Assembly (NCBI GenBank): GCA_944393405.1
Contig: CALYAC010000001.1
Location: 127,200 to 191,199 of the forward strand
Direction: 5' to 3'
DNA from: an uncultured Clostridia bacterium
Lineage (GTDB): Bacteria; Bacillota_A; Clostridia; TANB77; CAG-508
Length of the DNA stretch: 64,000 nt
The notes under the pieces were generated by a model. That model was given only the letters and a program-made list of their open reading frames with translations, was not told the DNA's origin and searched no databases. Each line of letters starts with the position of its first letter. Within the stretch, counting starts at the first letter, position 1. This document shows, piece by piece, positions 26,990-33,929 of this stretch. The translations under genes were made by a program, and so were the position numbers.

Positions 26990-27115
26990 AATAAACTCCT
27001 TAAACTTATATATTATTTTACTTTTAGCATTATATCATTATATTTTAGCATAGTAAACATTATTTTTATAATTTATGAGAAATGGGAATTATGTTTCTTT
27101 TTTAAATTTTCATAT

Positions 27116-27147
27116 AAAAAAGGTGAGCATTAATTACCGCTCACCCA
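27116..27147 (-). terminator. Intrinsic terminator of the 187-residue protein gene
   Basis: The stem GGTGAGC/GCTCACC with a 10-base loop is followed on the minus strand by TTTTTT. It is more G+C-rich than the native terminators in this window. Confidence 0.8.
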
Positions 27148-27206
27148 TAAAACACATCATAAAGTCATTCTCGAAAGCCTCAAGACATTCTTATTTTTTT
27201 CAGCTC

Positions 27207-27770
27207 TTAATCAAACTCTCCTCTTTCGTAGGCATCTTTGATTTCTTTTAATGCCGCCTCTTCCATCTCTTTAACTGTTGTTACGCTTTTGTTCCACCTT
27301 TCTGCATAGTATCTGTGCAGTCTAAGGTCCTTACCTACACAGTCTTCTAGGAGAGTTACTTCTTTGCTCTTAAGATTTCTTCTCATGAAGAGCTGCAATT
27401 TTTTGCCGCTGATTTTCGTTTTTATCCCAACTTTTGCAAGGATATTTCCGATGATCATTGCATCTTCATGATTGATTCCAACGTAATCTGTAAGATACTT
27501 GTCATAATACTGCATTTCTGCGATTTTCGCTTCAGCAATATAATATTTCATTCTTACAGTTGGGATTGGTTCAATCATTCTTTCTGCAAGATGCCTAAAA
27601 GTCGGGCAATATGGCTGACCATTGATTCCCCATTTTGTCCTAAAGAGAACTCTTAGGTCAACACCAACCATAGCCAACCTCCATTCTAAATCACTCTCAT
27701 TATCTATGCCATATTTCTTCATAGCATCGAGACACCGTTTTAGATTTTTTTCATGCTTTTCTCTTTGCAT
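27207..27770 (-). CDS. Hypothetical soluble protein, probably acquired
   Basis: 187 residues, largely helical and basic, no signal peptide or membrane segment. I do not recognise it. The W/R-rich part (ESDLEWRLAMVGVDLRVLFRTKWG) and a helical C-terminus suggest nucleic-acid or protein contact, but no motif proves that. Its base composition is clearly richer in G+C than its neighbours, and codon 12 is an in-frame CGG (27735-27737), a codon the native genes almost never use. An 11-base inverted repeat flanks the gene. All this points to horizontal transfer. Confidence 0.55.
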   Translation of the reverse strand: MQREKHEKNLKRCLDAMKKYGIDNESDLEWRLAMVGVDLRVLFRTKWGINGQPYCPTFRHLAERMIEPIPTVRMKYYIAEAKIAEMQYYDKYLTDYVGINHEDAMIIGNILAKVGIKTKISGKKLQLFMRRNLKSKEVTLLEDCVGKDLRLHRYYAERWNKSVTTVKEMEEAALKEIKDAYERGEFD

Positions 27771-27935
27771 TTCTTTCTCCTCTTAATTGAATCTAATTTA
27801 TATTGTTACATTAGAGCAAGAATGTCTTTAGTTTTATATGATTTGTGTTTACTATATAATTTTAGCATAATTTACATAATTTATCAAACAAAGTTATTAC
27901 ATTGCTTTTTTTAATAGTTTGTTTAATTTTCATAA

Positions 27936-27966
27936 TATGAAAAGAGAAGGCAAAGCCTCCTCTCTT
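27936..27966 (-). terminator. Intrinsic terminator of the alpha/beta hydrolase gene
   Basis: The minus-strand stem AGAGGAGGC-TTT-GCCTTCTCT with one G-U wobble is followed by TTTTC. Confidence 0.7.
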
Positions 27967-28013
27967 CGTAATATGCCAAATGGTTGCTAATGTTTACTAG
28001 TTACAATTAAAAA

Positions 28014-28937
28014 CTATTTTACCCACTTCTCGATATCTCTATATACATCCATTCTATCCTTCTCATGAAGAATGTCATGTCTGTCTTCAGGATATAACTT
28101 CATGGAAATAGTTTTTACACCTGCCTTTTTTAGTGTTTCGAATGTCTTTCTGACACCTTTACCACAGTCTCCGACAGGATCCATTTTTCCTGAGAGTAAT
28201 AATACTGGTATATCTTTATTCATCCTTTTTATGTTTTTTACTTTTGCTGTATAAAGCATACCATTTAATAACTCTCTAAAAAGACCTGCTGAGAAGTCTC
28301 CTCCTCTATCTGGGTCTTTGATATAGTCGTCTAGTGCCTCGTTATTAGCACAAAGCCAGTCGTATTCGGTACGGTTTGGTTTAAACACTTTGTTGTATGT
28401 TCCAAATGTGAGACTATGAATACCAGGAGTAGAGTGTTCTTCCCCTGCTTTCTTTGCCTCTTTATTTGCCATCATTTTAGCAATCTTAATTGGAAGAGCC
28501 GACATCTGCCCTGTTCCAATAAGTATTACCTTGTCAAGTTTTTCATATGGATAGTCGATAAGAACTGTTCTTACAACAAATGATCCAAGAGAAAACCCTA
28601 TAACATAGTATGGAATATTTGGAAATACTTTTTTTACGTCATCCATACATGCTTTAAAGTCTTTTACTACATAGCTCCAACTACCCTCTGGGCCAAAATA
28701 CATAGGTTCTGAACTTTTTGCAATTGATTTACCATGACCAATATGATCGTTTCCAACCACTACGTAGCCTTTTTCGGTAAAGTATTCTGCAAAAGGTTCA
28801 TATCTTTTTATATATTCAGTTACTCCATGAGCAATCTGAATAACTCCTTTTGGCTCACAGGCTTCGGGTATCCACATACATGCATGGATTGTTGTTTTTG
28901 TGTCAGCAGACGCATAGTTAAATTCTCTTAATTTCAT
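28014..28937 (-). CDS. Alpha/beta hydrolase (monoacylglycerol lipase / S33-like)
   Basis: 307 residues. The oxyanion segment is AHGVTEY; the nucleophile S116 lies in GFSLGS; the acid is D in LSGKMDPVGDCG and the His is in PEDRHDILHE, completing the catalytic triad. A cap domain occupies about 135-215. It resembles YtpA/PldB-like lysophospholipases and monoacylglycerol lipases; the substrate is probably a lipid ester. G+C content is visibly higher than the surroundings, as for the gene downstream, so the two may have arrived together. GAGGA precedes the ATG. Confidence 0.85.
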   Translation of the reverse strand: MKLREFNYASADTKTTIHACMWIPEACEPKGVIQIAHGVTEYIKRYEPFAEYFTEKGYVVVGNDHIGHGKSIAKSSEPMYFGPEGSWSYVVKDFKACMDDVKKVFPNIPYYVIGFSLGSFVVRTVLIDYPYEKLDKVILIGTGQMSALPIKIAKMMANKEAKKAGEEHSTPGIHSLTFGTYNKVFKPNRTEYDWLCANNEALDDYIKDPDRGGDFSAGLFRELLNGMLYTAKVKNIKRMNKDIPVLLLSGKMDPVGDCGKGVRKTFETLKKAGVKTISMKLYPEDRHDILHEKDRMDVYRDIEKWVK

Positions 28938-28967
28938 AAATCCTCCTCACTCTCATTTGGCATCTAC

Positions 28968-29019
28968 TAGGATATTTATATAGCACTATAATTAGATGTG
29001 CTAATAAGAAAGTATCCTA
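28968..29019. repeat. Long interrupted palindrome in the hydrolase promoter region
   Basis: Nested inverted repeats: TAGGATA with TATCCTA at the ends and TAGCAC with GTGCTA inside, around an 11-base centre. There is no T-tract, so it is not a normal terminator for gpr. It lies 31 bases before the hydrolase start and could be an operator or a structured leader. Confidence 0.4.
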
Positions 29020-29094
29020 ATATTAATTTTACTGCAAATTAGGAGTCTTTTCAAGTTTTATGTTTACTTAACATAGAACAATCATGTTTTTTGT

Positions 29095-30051
29095 TTAATT
29101 TATAGCATAATTTATTCCTCTTGCAATTACATCTTTCATTTTTTCTATTAACCCATCTATTTCTTTTGGAGTTACTATAAAATTATATTCTTCTGGTGAT
29201 AGCACTTCTTTTATCAAATTATATTTATCTTCTTCTTGCAATTTGTTTAAAAATTCGTTTGATTCTCCTTGGTTTTGTACTTCATTAATTAAAAGTGTAA
29301 GGCTATCTGCTGCTATTGTTGCTGCATCTACAACTGTTGGTATTCCTATTGCTAAAACAGGTATTCCTAGAGTGCTTTTACTTATTTCTTTTCTTGTATT
29401 ATCCACTCCTGCTCCTGGGACTATTCCTGTATCTGCAATTTGTATAGAGCTACTTATTCTTTCTATACTTCTTGATGCTAAAGCATCTATAACAATTAGC
29501 AGTTTTGGTTTTATATTGTCTACTATTCCTTTTAATATTTCTAATGTTTCTATTCCTGTTGTTCCAAGTACTCCTGGTGAAATTGCACTTACCTCTCTTG
29601 TACCTTTTTCTAGTACTCCTGGCATATATTCTAGTAAATGTCTTGTTATATCTATTTCATTTATTACTTTTGGTCCTAATGCATCAGGTGTTACATATAT
29701 ATTTCCAAGACCTACTACTAAGATAGAGTCTTTATTATTTATTTGATTTTGTATTAATATTTTTAATTCTTTTGTAACAATTTCCGATACTTTTTGGATC
29801 TCATCTTGTATTATATTTTTAAAGTTTTTAATGTCAATAGTAATGTAATTACCTATAGGTTTGTTTATCGCTTTTTCCCCATTTTCATTAGTTATTCTAA
29901 CTCTAGATATAACAACATCTTCTTTTGTATTTTCTTTTAAATTTACTCTTTCTTCTTCTGTCTCTATTCCATCTATTTCATTTTCTATATTATGTGCTTT
30001 TTTATATAAATCTCTTCTTTCTAAAGCTAAATCTGTTCTAAAATTATACAT
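29095..30051 (-). CDS. gpr: Germination protease GPR
   Basis: 318 residues, near the family's usual length. The N-terminus NFRTDLALERRDL and the core VVGLGNIYVTPDALGPKVI and AISPGVLGTTGIETLEI are characteristic of the A25 spore protease. It is made as an inactive zymogen in the forespore and degrades small acid-soluble spore proteins at germination. Its presence is good evidence that the host belongs to an endospore-forming lineage. A sigma-G-type promoter would be expected, but I could not place one with confidence. Confidence 0.93.
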   Translation of the reverse strand: MYNFRTDLALERRDLYKKAHNIENEIDGIETEEERVNLKENTKEDVVISRVRITNENGEKAINKPIGNYITIDIKNFKNIIQDEIQKVSEIVTKELKILIQNQINNKDSILVVGLGNIYVTPDALGPKVINEIDITRHLLEYMPGVLEKGTREVSAISPGVLGTTGIETLEILKGIVDNIKPKLLIVIDALASRSIERISSSIQIADTGIVPGAGVDNTRKEISKSTLGIPVLAIGIPTVVDAATIAADSLTLLINEVQNQGESNEFLNKLQEEDKYNLIKEVLSPEEYNFIVTPKEIDGLIEKMKDVIARGINYAIN

Positions 30052-30144
30052 AAAAAATCTTCCTTTCTAAATTAATCTAATATTATTTTTAGAAAAAAAG
30101 ATTTTTTTATACTTTTATATATTCCAAATTATATAATTTTTAAT

Positions 30145-30900
30145 TTATTTCCAGAATTTCCATGTTTTTTTCTTTATTTCTTCTGGATCATCTATATCAA
30201 CATTTTCATCTTTCAAAATTTTTTCAGGATTATATGTTGTAAGTATTTTTAAATATTCTTCTCCTAAGAGTTTTTCAAGTTCATTAATACTATTTTCCAT
30301 TTCTGCATAAACTGTATTTGTTCTATGATTATCAGACCCTAAAAAATGTATCATATTATGAGTTAATAATTTTTTTACAGTTTCTTTTGCACTTTTTCCA
30401 TATCTGCCTAATATGCTTCCATAGTTTGATTGAAATAAAACTCCTCTTTCTATGTAATCTATTAATATATTAGGGTCTTCTTGAACGAAACTATATCTTT
30501 CAGGATGTGCTATTATTGGTATTTTCTTTTCGTCAAGAATTGAATATATAACTTCATCAATATATATTGGATTATTGTTCATTGGTAACTCAAAAAGTAC
30601 ATATTTACCATTGTTTAATGATACTGTTCTATTACTTTTTAAATCTTCAATTAATGTTGTTGATATATATATTTCATTTCCATGATATAATTTTATACCT
30701 GTATTTTGAGCTTTGTTAATTTCTTCTATTTTTTCTTGTATTTCATTTGCAGGAATATGAAAATAATTACTATAGTGTGGAGTAAGAATTATATCTGTAA
30801 ATCCTGCTTTTTTTGCTTCGTCTAACATTAATAATGTTTCTTCTAAAGTCCTAGATCCATCATCTACTCCATGCACTAAGTGACAATGTATATCTATCAT
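30145..30900 (-). CDS. cpsB: Tyrosine-protein phosphatase CpsB/YwqE (PHP family)
   Basis: 251 residues. The PHP metal-binding motifs are DIHCHLVHGVDDGS (3-16), a His in LTPHYS, the Glu in HGNEIY, AHPERY and GSDNHR. This manganese-dependent phosphatase removes phosphate from the BY-kinase CpsD encoded next to it and so controls polysaccharide length and export. The start codon overlaps the cpsD stop by 1 base. Confidence 0.92.
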   Translation of the reverse strand: MIDIHCHLVHGVDDGSRTLEETLLMLDEAKKAGFTDIILTPHYSNYFHIPANEIQEKIEEINKAQNTGIKLYHGNEIYISTTLIEDLKSNRTVSLNNGKYVLFELPMNNNPIYIDEVIYSILDEKKIPIIAHPERYSFVQEDPNILIDYIERGVLFQSNYGSILGRYGKSAKETVKKLLTHNMIHFLGSDNHRTNTVYAEMENSINELEKLLGEEYLKILTTYNPEKILKDENVDIDDPEEIKKKTWKFWK

Positions 30901-31829
30901 TATTTATTATCTCCATTCAAACTTCTTTTTTGTTCTTCTAAATATGAATTCATTTCATTTAAAACATCTAAAGAAGATTTAGTCGTTTCTTTTATATCTA
31001 TATCTGCATCTGCTCCTACTGTTCTATCTTTTTCCACATCAAAAATTCTATTTGATTGTCCATTTGGTCTAATTCTTGATTCAAAGTTCATATTATTATT
31101 GGTTGATCTAGAACTTCTTCTGGTTTGTTTGTTTGAACTTTGACCATAATAATATGATGAATAATATTCTTTTTGTGATATTGGCATTTTATTTATAACT
31201 ACACCTGCTATTTTTCCACCTACATTTAGAATATCTCTTTTAATTCTCTCTAAATCTTCAATCTTTGTTTGATTATGTGCACATACAATTATTGTTGTAT
31301 CAACATTTCTTGAAAGTATAAGGGCATCAGTAACAAGTGTTGTAGGTGTTCCATCATATATTACTACATCACAAATGCTTTCAAGTTTTTCCATTAAACT
31401 TACCATTTTTTCTGATACAAGTAGTTCTGATGGATTAGGTGGTACACTTCCTGCTGGGATTAAATATAAGTTATCTACTTCTGTTTGTCTTATATATTTT
31501 ACTATATCATCATCGCTATATTCCCCATTTGAATTAACTCCTGATAAATAGTTTGAAAGTCCTGGTGTTGGAGTTACTCCAAATATTGTGAAAAGTCTAC
31601 CTTTTCTCATATCACTATCTACTAATATTACTTTCTTACCAGCTTGAGCAAAAGTTGTAGCTAAGTTTGATGATACCCAACTCTTTCCTTCTGCTGGCGA
31701 TGCAGATGTAACAAGAAGTGATTTTAATCTATTTTTAGAATTCATAAATTGTATATTTGTTCTTAATGTTCTAAAAAGCTCTGAAATTGGAGATTTTGGT
31801 TCTTTTGCTGTTATTAATTCTTTTTTCAT
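30900..31829 (-). CDS. cpsD: BY-type tyrosine kinase CpsD/CapB
   Basis: 309 residues. Walker A SASPAEGKS (about 43-51), Walker A' VILVDSDMRKG and Walker B VVIYDGTP are typical of bacterial tyrosine kinases. A Tyr cluster EYYSSYYYGQ (about 218-227) is the likely autophosphorylation site; it is followed by an unusual Ser/Asn/Arg-rich tail of about 80 residues. It needs the membrane activator CpsC, encoded directly upstream with a 1-base overlap. It regulates Wzx/Wzy-type polysaccharide synthesis. Confidence 0.92.
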   Translation of the reverse strand: MKKELITAKEPKSPISELFRTLRTNIQFMNSKNRLKSLLVTSASPAEGKSWVSSNLATTFAQAGKKVILVDSDMRKGRLFTIFGVTPTPGLSNYLSGVNSNGEYSDDDIVKYIRQTEVDNLYLIPAGSVPPNPSELLVSEKMVSLMEKLESICDVVIYDGTPTTLVTDALILSRNVDTTIIVCAHNQTKIEDLERIKRDILNVGGKIAGVVINKMPISQKEYYSSYYYGQSSNKQTRRSSRSTNNNMNFESRIRPNGQSNRIFDVEKDRTVGADADIDIKETTKSSLDVLNEMNSYLEEQKRSLNGDNK

Positions 31830-32545
31830 TATCTTCTACCTCCTTTTGCTTTTTTTACTGAACTTTCATATATTGGCATTTCTGTTAAAACTGTAAGTCC
31901 TAATTTCTTTTCTATGTCTTCTTTGCTTTTAACTGTTGTATCTAACATATATGCTACTATAACATATACACAAGCTATTACAAATCCTATACCTGCAAAT
32001 ATTATTAAATCCTTTATATGGTTAATGTTATATGGCACTTCTGGTGTTTTTGCTTCATCTACTACATATACATTATCCATGTTATAGTATTCTTTAGCTA
32101 TTTTATTTATAAATACATTTGCAACTTCATTTGCTATTTTTCTTGCCATTTCAGGATCTTGATCTACAACTGCAATTTGAATTATTTCAGTATCATCTTG
32201 AGCTGTAACTTTAATATTATTTTCAAGATCTGCTACAGTTTTATTTATCTTCAAATTACTAATTACTTGATTAATAACAGACTCACTTGTAACTAGTGCA
32301 CTATATGTTGAAACAAGTTGTTGGTTCATTGTAATTTCACTAGTAGTCATTGCAGGTGTAGTTCCATCATTTGTAGTTGTATTTGATTTTGCAAGTAAAA
32401 TTGATGTAACTGATTGATATTCTGGTGTTAAAAAGACATACGAATAAATGAAACCTATAACTAAAAATATTGCAATCAATAAAATTATTTGAGCTCTTTT
32501 TGCCCAGAAAATTCCAAGTAGTTCCTTTAAATCTAATTCTTCCAT
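31829..32545 (-). CDS. cpsC: Chain-length regulator CpsC/YveK (Wzz family)
   Basis: 238 residues. Two membrane helices (about 18-38 and 172-192) flank an external coiled-coil-rich domain, and the cytoplasmic tail contacts CpsD. The Pro-rich stretch before the second helix (DEAKTPEVPYNINH) is the usual Wzz signature. I start at the ATG 32545, with AGAAGG upstream. It is the first gene of the cpsC-D-B operon. Confidence 0.9.
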   Translation of the reverse strand: MEELDLKELLGIFWAKRAQIILLIAIFLVIGFIYSYVFLTPEYQSVTSILLAKSNTTTNDGTTPAMTTSEITMNQQLVSTYSALVTSESVINQVISNLKINKTVADLENNIKVTAQDDTEIIQIAVVDQDPEMARKIANEVANVFINKIAKEYYNMDNVYVVDEAKTPEVPYNINHIKDLIIFAGIGFVIACVYVIVAYMLDTTVKSKEDIEKKLGLTVLTEMPIYESSVKKAKGGRR

Positions 32546-32577
32546 ATTTATTTCCCTTCTATGCAAAATATAATATA

Positions 32578-32614
32578 CTACAGTTAGTCAAATAAAAAGT
32601 TTGTCTAACTGTAG
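32578..32614. repeat. Perfect 10-bp inverted repeat ahead of cpsC
   Basis: CTACAGTTAG and its complement, with an inner CAAA/TTTG pair, lie between the cohesin-like gene and cpsC. On the minus strand the following bases are TATATTATATTTTG, a poor T-tract, so it may be a weak terminator, an attenuator or an RNA-stability hairpin. Confidence 0.5.
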
Positions 32615-32640
32615 TTATTATTTAGTACCTAATTTTATAT

Positions 32641-33384
32641 TTATTTGATCTTTATAGATTTATATTTTACAATTCCTATAATTGCAAGTATTACTATAGC
32701 AACTATACCTAAAGTTATAGCTATACTTATTCCTGTTTGTGGTAATTTATTATCTGTAATTATTGTATTATCTGTAACATTGTTTGTTCCGTCTGGTGTT
32801 ATTTCATTAGCTACTGTTCCACTACCATCTGGATCTGTATCTATAATAATGTTTCCATCTATTATTGTATTTGAATTATCATCTGGATTTTCTTGTGCTC
32901 CTGGTTCTAATGTATATGTAAATTCTGTTCTTTCATATGTTTCATCTAAATTTATTCCATCTGATATATTAATTTCTGATAGTGCTACTGTTCCTGTTGT
33001 TTCCTCTGTCACACTAGATGGATCTAAATTAAATATAATTTCTCCCATTTTTACATTAGGTTTTGCTGTATCTGTTTCAAATAAAACTGTTTTTGTTTCA
33101 GCAGATACTGTTACCTTCCAACCTTCATATGCAGTACCTTTAATTGATTCTATTTGATTTTGGTCAAAGTCTAGAGTAACAACTGCGCTCATAACTGAAT
33201 CTTCTTCTACATTTACAAAATTACCTAAATTAATTGTAAATATAACTTGATTTTCAGATTGTGCTGCAGTAGATGTTAAATTTACTGTTGCTTCTGGTGT
33301 TTGATCTGTTGCACCAACTATATTAAAATTAAAAACTAATGCTATTAAAACTATAACTGTTAAAATTGTTAATATTTTTTTCAT
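32641..33384 (-). CDS. LPXTG-anchored cohesin-like surface protein
   Basis: 247 residues. A signal peptide (1-25) is followed by a single beta-sandwich of about 130 residues (about 30-160). Its pattern (FTINLGNF..., AVVTLDFDQNQIE, GEIIFNL, GTVALSEINISDG) fits the cohesin / carbohydrate-binding superfamily. An Asn/Asp/Thr-rich spacer leads to the sortase signal LPQTG (214-218), a membrane helix and the basic tail KYKSIKIK. It should be covalently attached to the wall. A dockerin-bearing protein is encoded next door, so it may be the docking partner; cohesin type and pairing are inference. Confidence 0.75.
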   Translation of the reverse strand: MKKILTILTVIVLIALVFNFNIVGATDQTPEATVNLTSTAAQSENQVIFTINLGNFVNVEEDSVMSAVVTLDFDQNQIESIKGTAYEGWKVTVSAETKTVLFETDTAKPNVKMGEIIFNLDPSSVTEETTGTVALSEINISDGINLDETYERTEFTYTLEPGAQENPDDNSNTIIDGNIIIDTDPDGSGTVANEITPDGTNNVTDNTIITDNKLPQTGISIAITLGIVAIVILAIIGIVKYKSIKIK

Positions 33385-33563
33385 TATTTACTCCTCCTAT
33401 TTTTAATTTAATTACATATTCATCTCATGATATTTTAACATAAATGATGTTATATAACAATAAAAATATATATTACATTTTTATTACATGAATGTTACTA
33501 TTTTGTAATATTTTACTTATATTACAAAATAATTAAAAAAAACTAATAAGATTTTATCATATA

Positions 33564-33615
33564 TTTAAAAAAAGGCAAGAGCATAGTACAAAATTATACC
33601 ATACTCTTGCCTTTC
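33564..33615 (-). terminator. Strong intrinsic terminator of the Spo0E-like gene
   Basis: An 18-bp stem on the minus strand, AAAGGCAAGAG continued by TATGGTA, pairs with TACTATG and CTCTTGCCTTT through two G-U wobbles and is followed by seven T. The wobble positions pair properly only on this strand. Confidence 0.85.
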
Positions 33616-33656
33616 ATTCAGCATTTTTTATAATAAATTAATTTAATTGATTTAAG

Positions 33657-33800
33657 TTAAATCTTATTGATTTTTTTCATGGCTTTATTTATGTATTTGT
33701 CCAATATTTGACTCTGTTTAAGAATCTTATCGTAAGTTTCGCCACTATTTATCAATATTTCTAATTTTCTTTTGTGATAGTTCACTAATGTATCAAGCAT
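33657..33800 (-). CDS. Spo0E-like aspartyl-phosphate phosphatase
   Basis: 47 residues. The Spo0E family signature S30-Q31-x-L33-D34 lies in the second of two predicted helices (KQSQILDKYINKAM), and the spacing from the first helix (YHKRKLEIL) is typical. Spo0E peptides dephosphorylate Spo0A-P and delay sporulation. The ATG has GAGGTGG upstream. It has its own terminator and is thus a monocistronic gene placed between the cohesin and dockerin genes. A possible link between sporulation control and this surface locus is inference. Confidence 0.75.
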   Translation of the reverse strand: MLDTLVNYHKRKLEILINSGETYDKILKQSQILDKYINKAMKKINKI

Positions 33801-33929
33801 TTCTACCACCTCAATTGCATTATAGCATAATTGCAATGCGAAATTTGTAGAAACCTGTCGAAAGAATAAATTTTTTTAATTTTTTTTATGTTTTTTATAT
33901 GATTTTGTATATTTTACTATTTTTTTAGT

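Noticed and set aside
27182..27828. Insertion sequence around the 187-residue protein gene
   Set aside because: Only an 11-base inverted repeat is visible; there is no transposase, and I see no target-site duplication.
28968..29019. Palindrome as a gpr terminator
   Set aside because: No T-run follows on the minus strand, and it is about 75 bases beyond the gpr stop.
29243..29746. 167-codon plus-strand open frame
   Set aside because: Antisense to gpr, which has clear family motifs.
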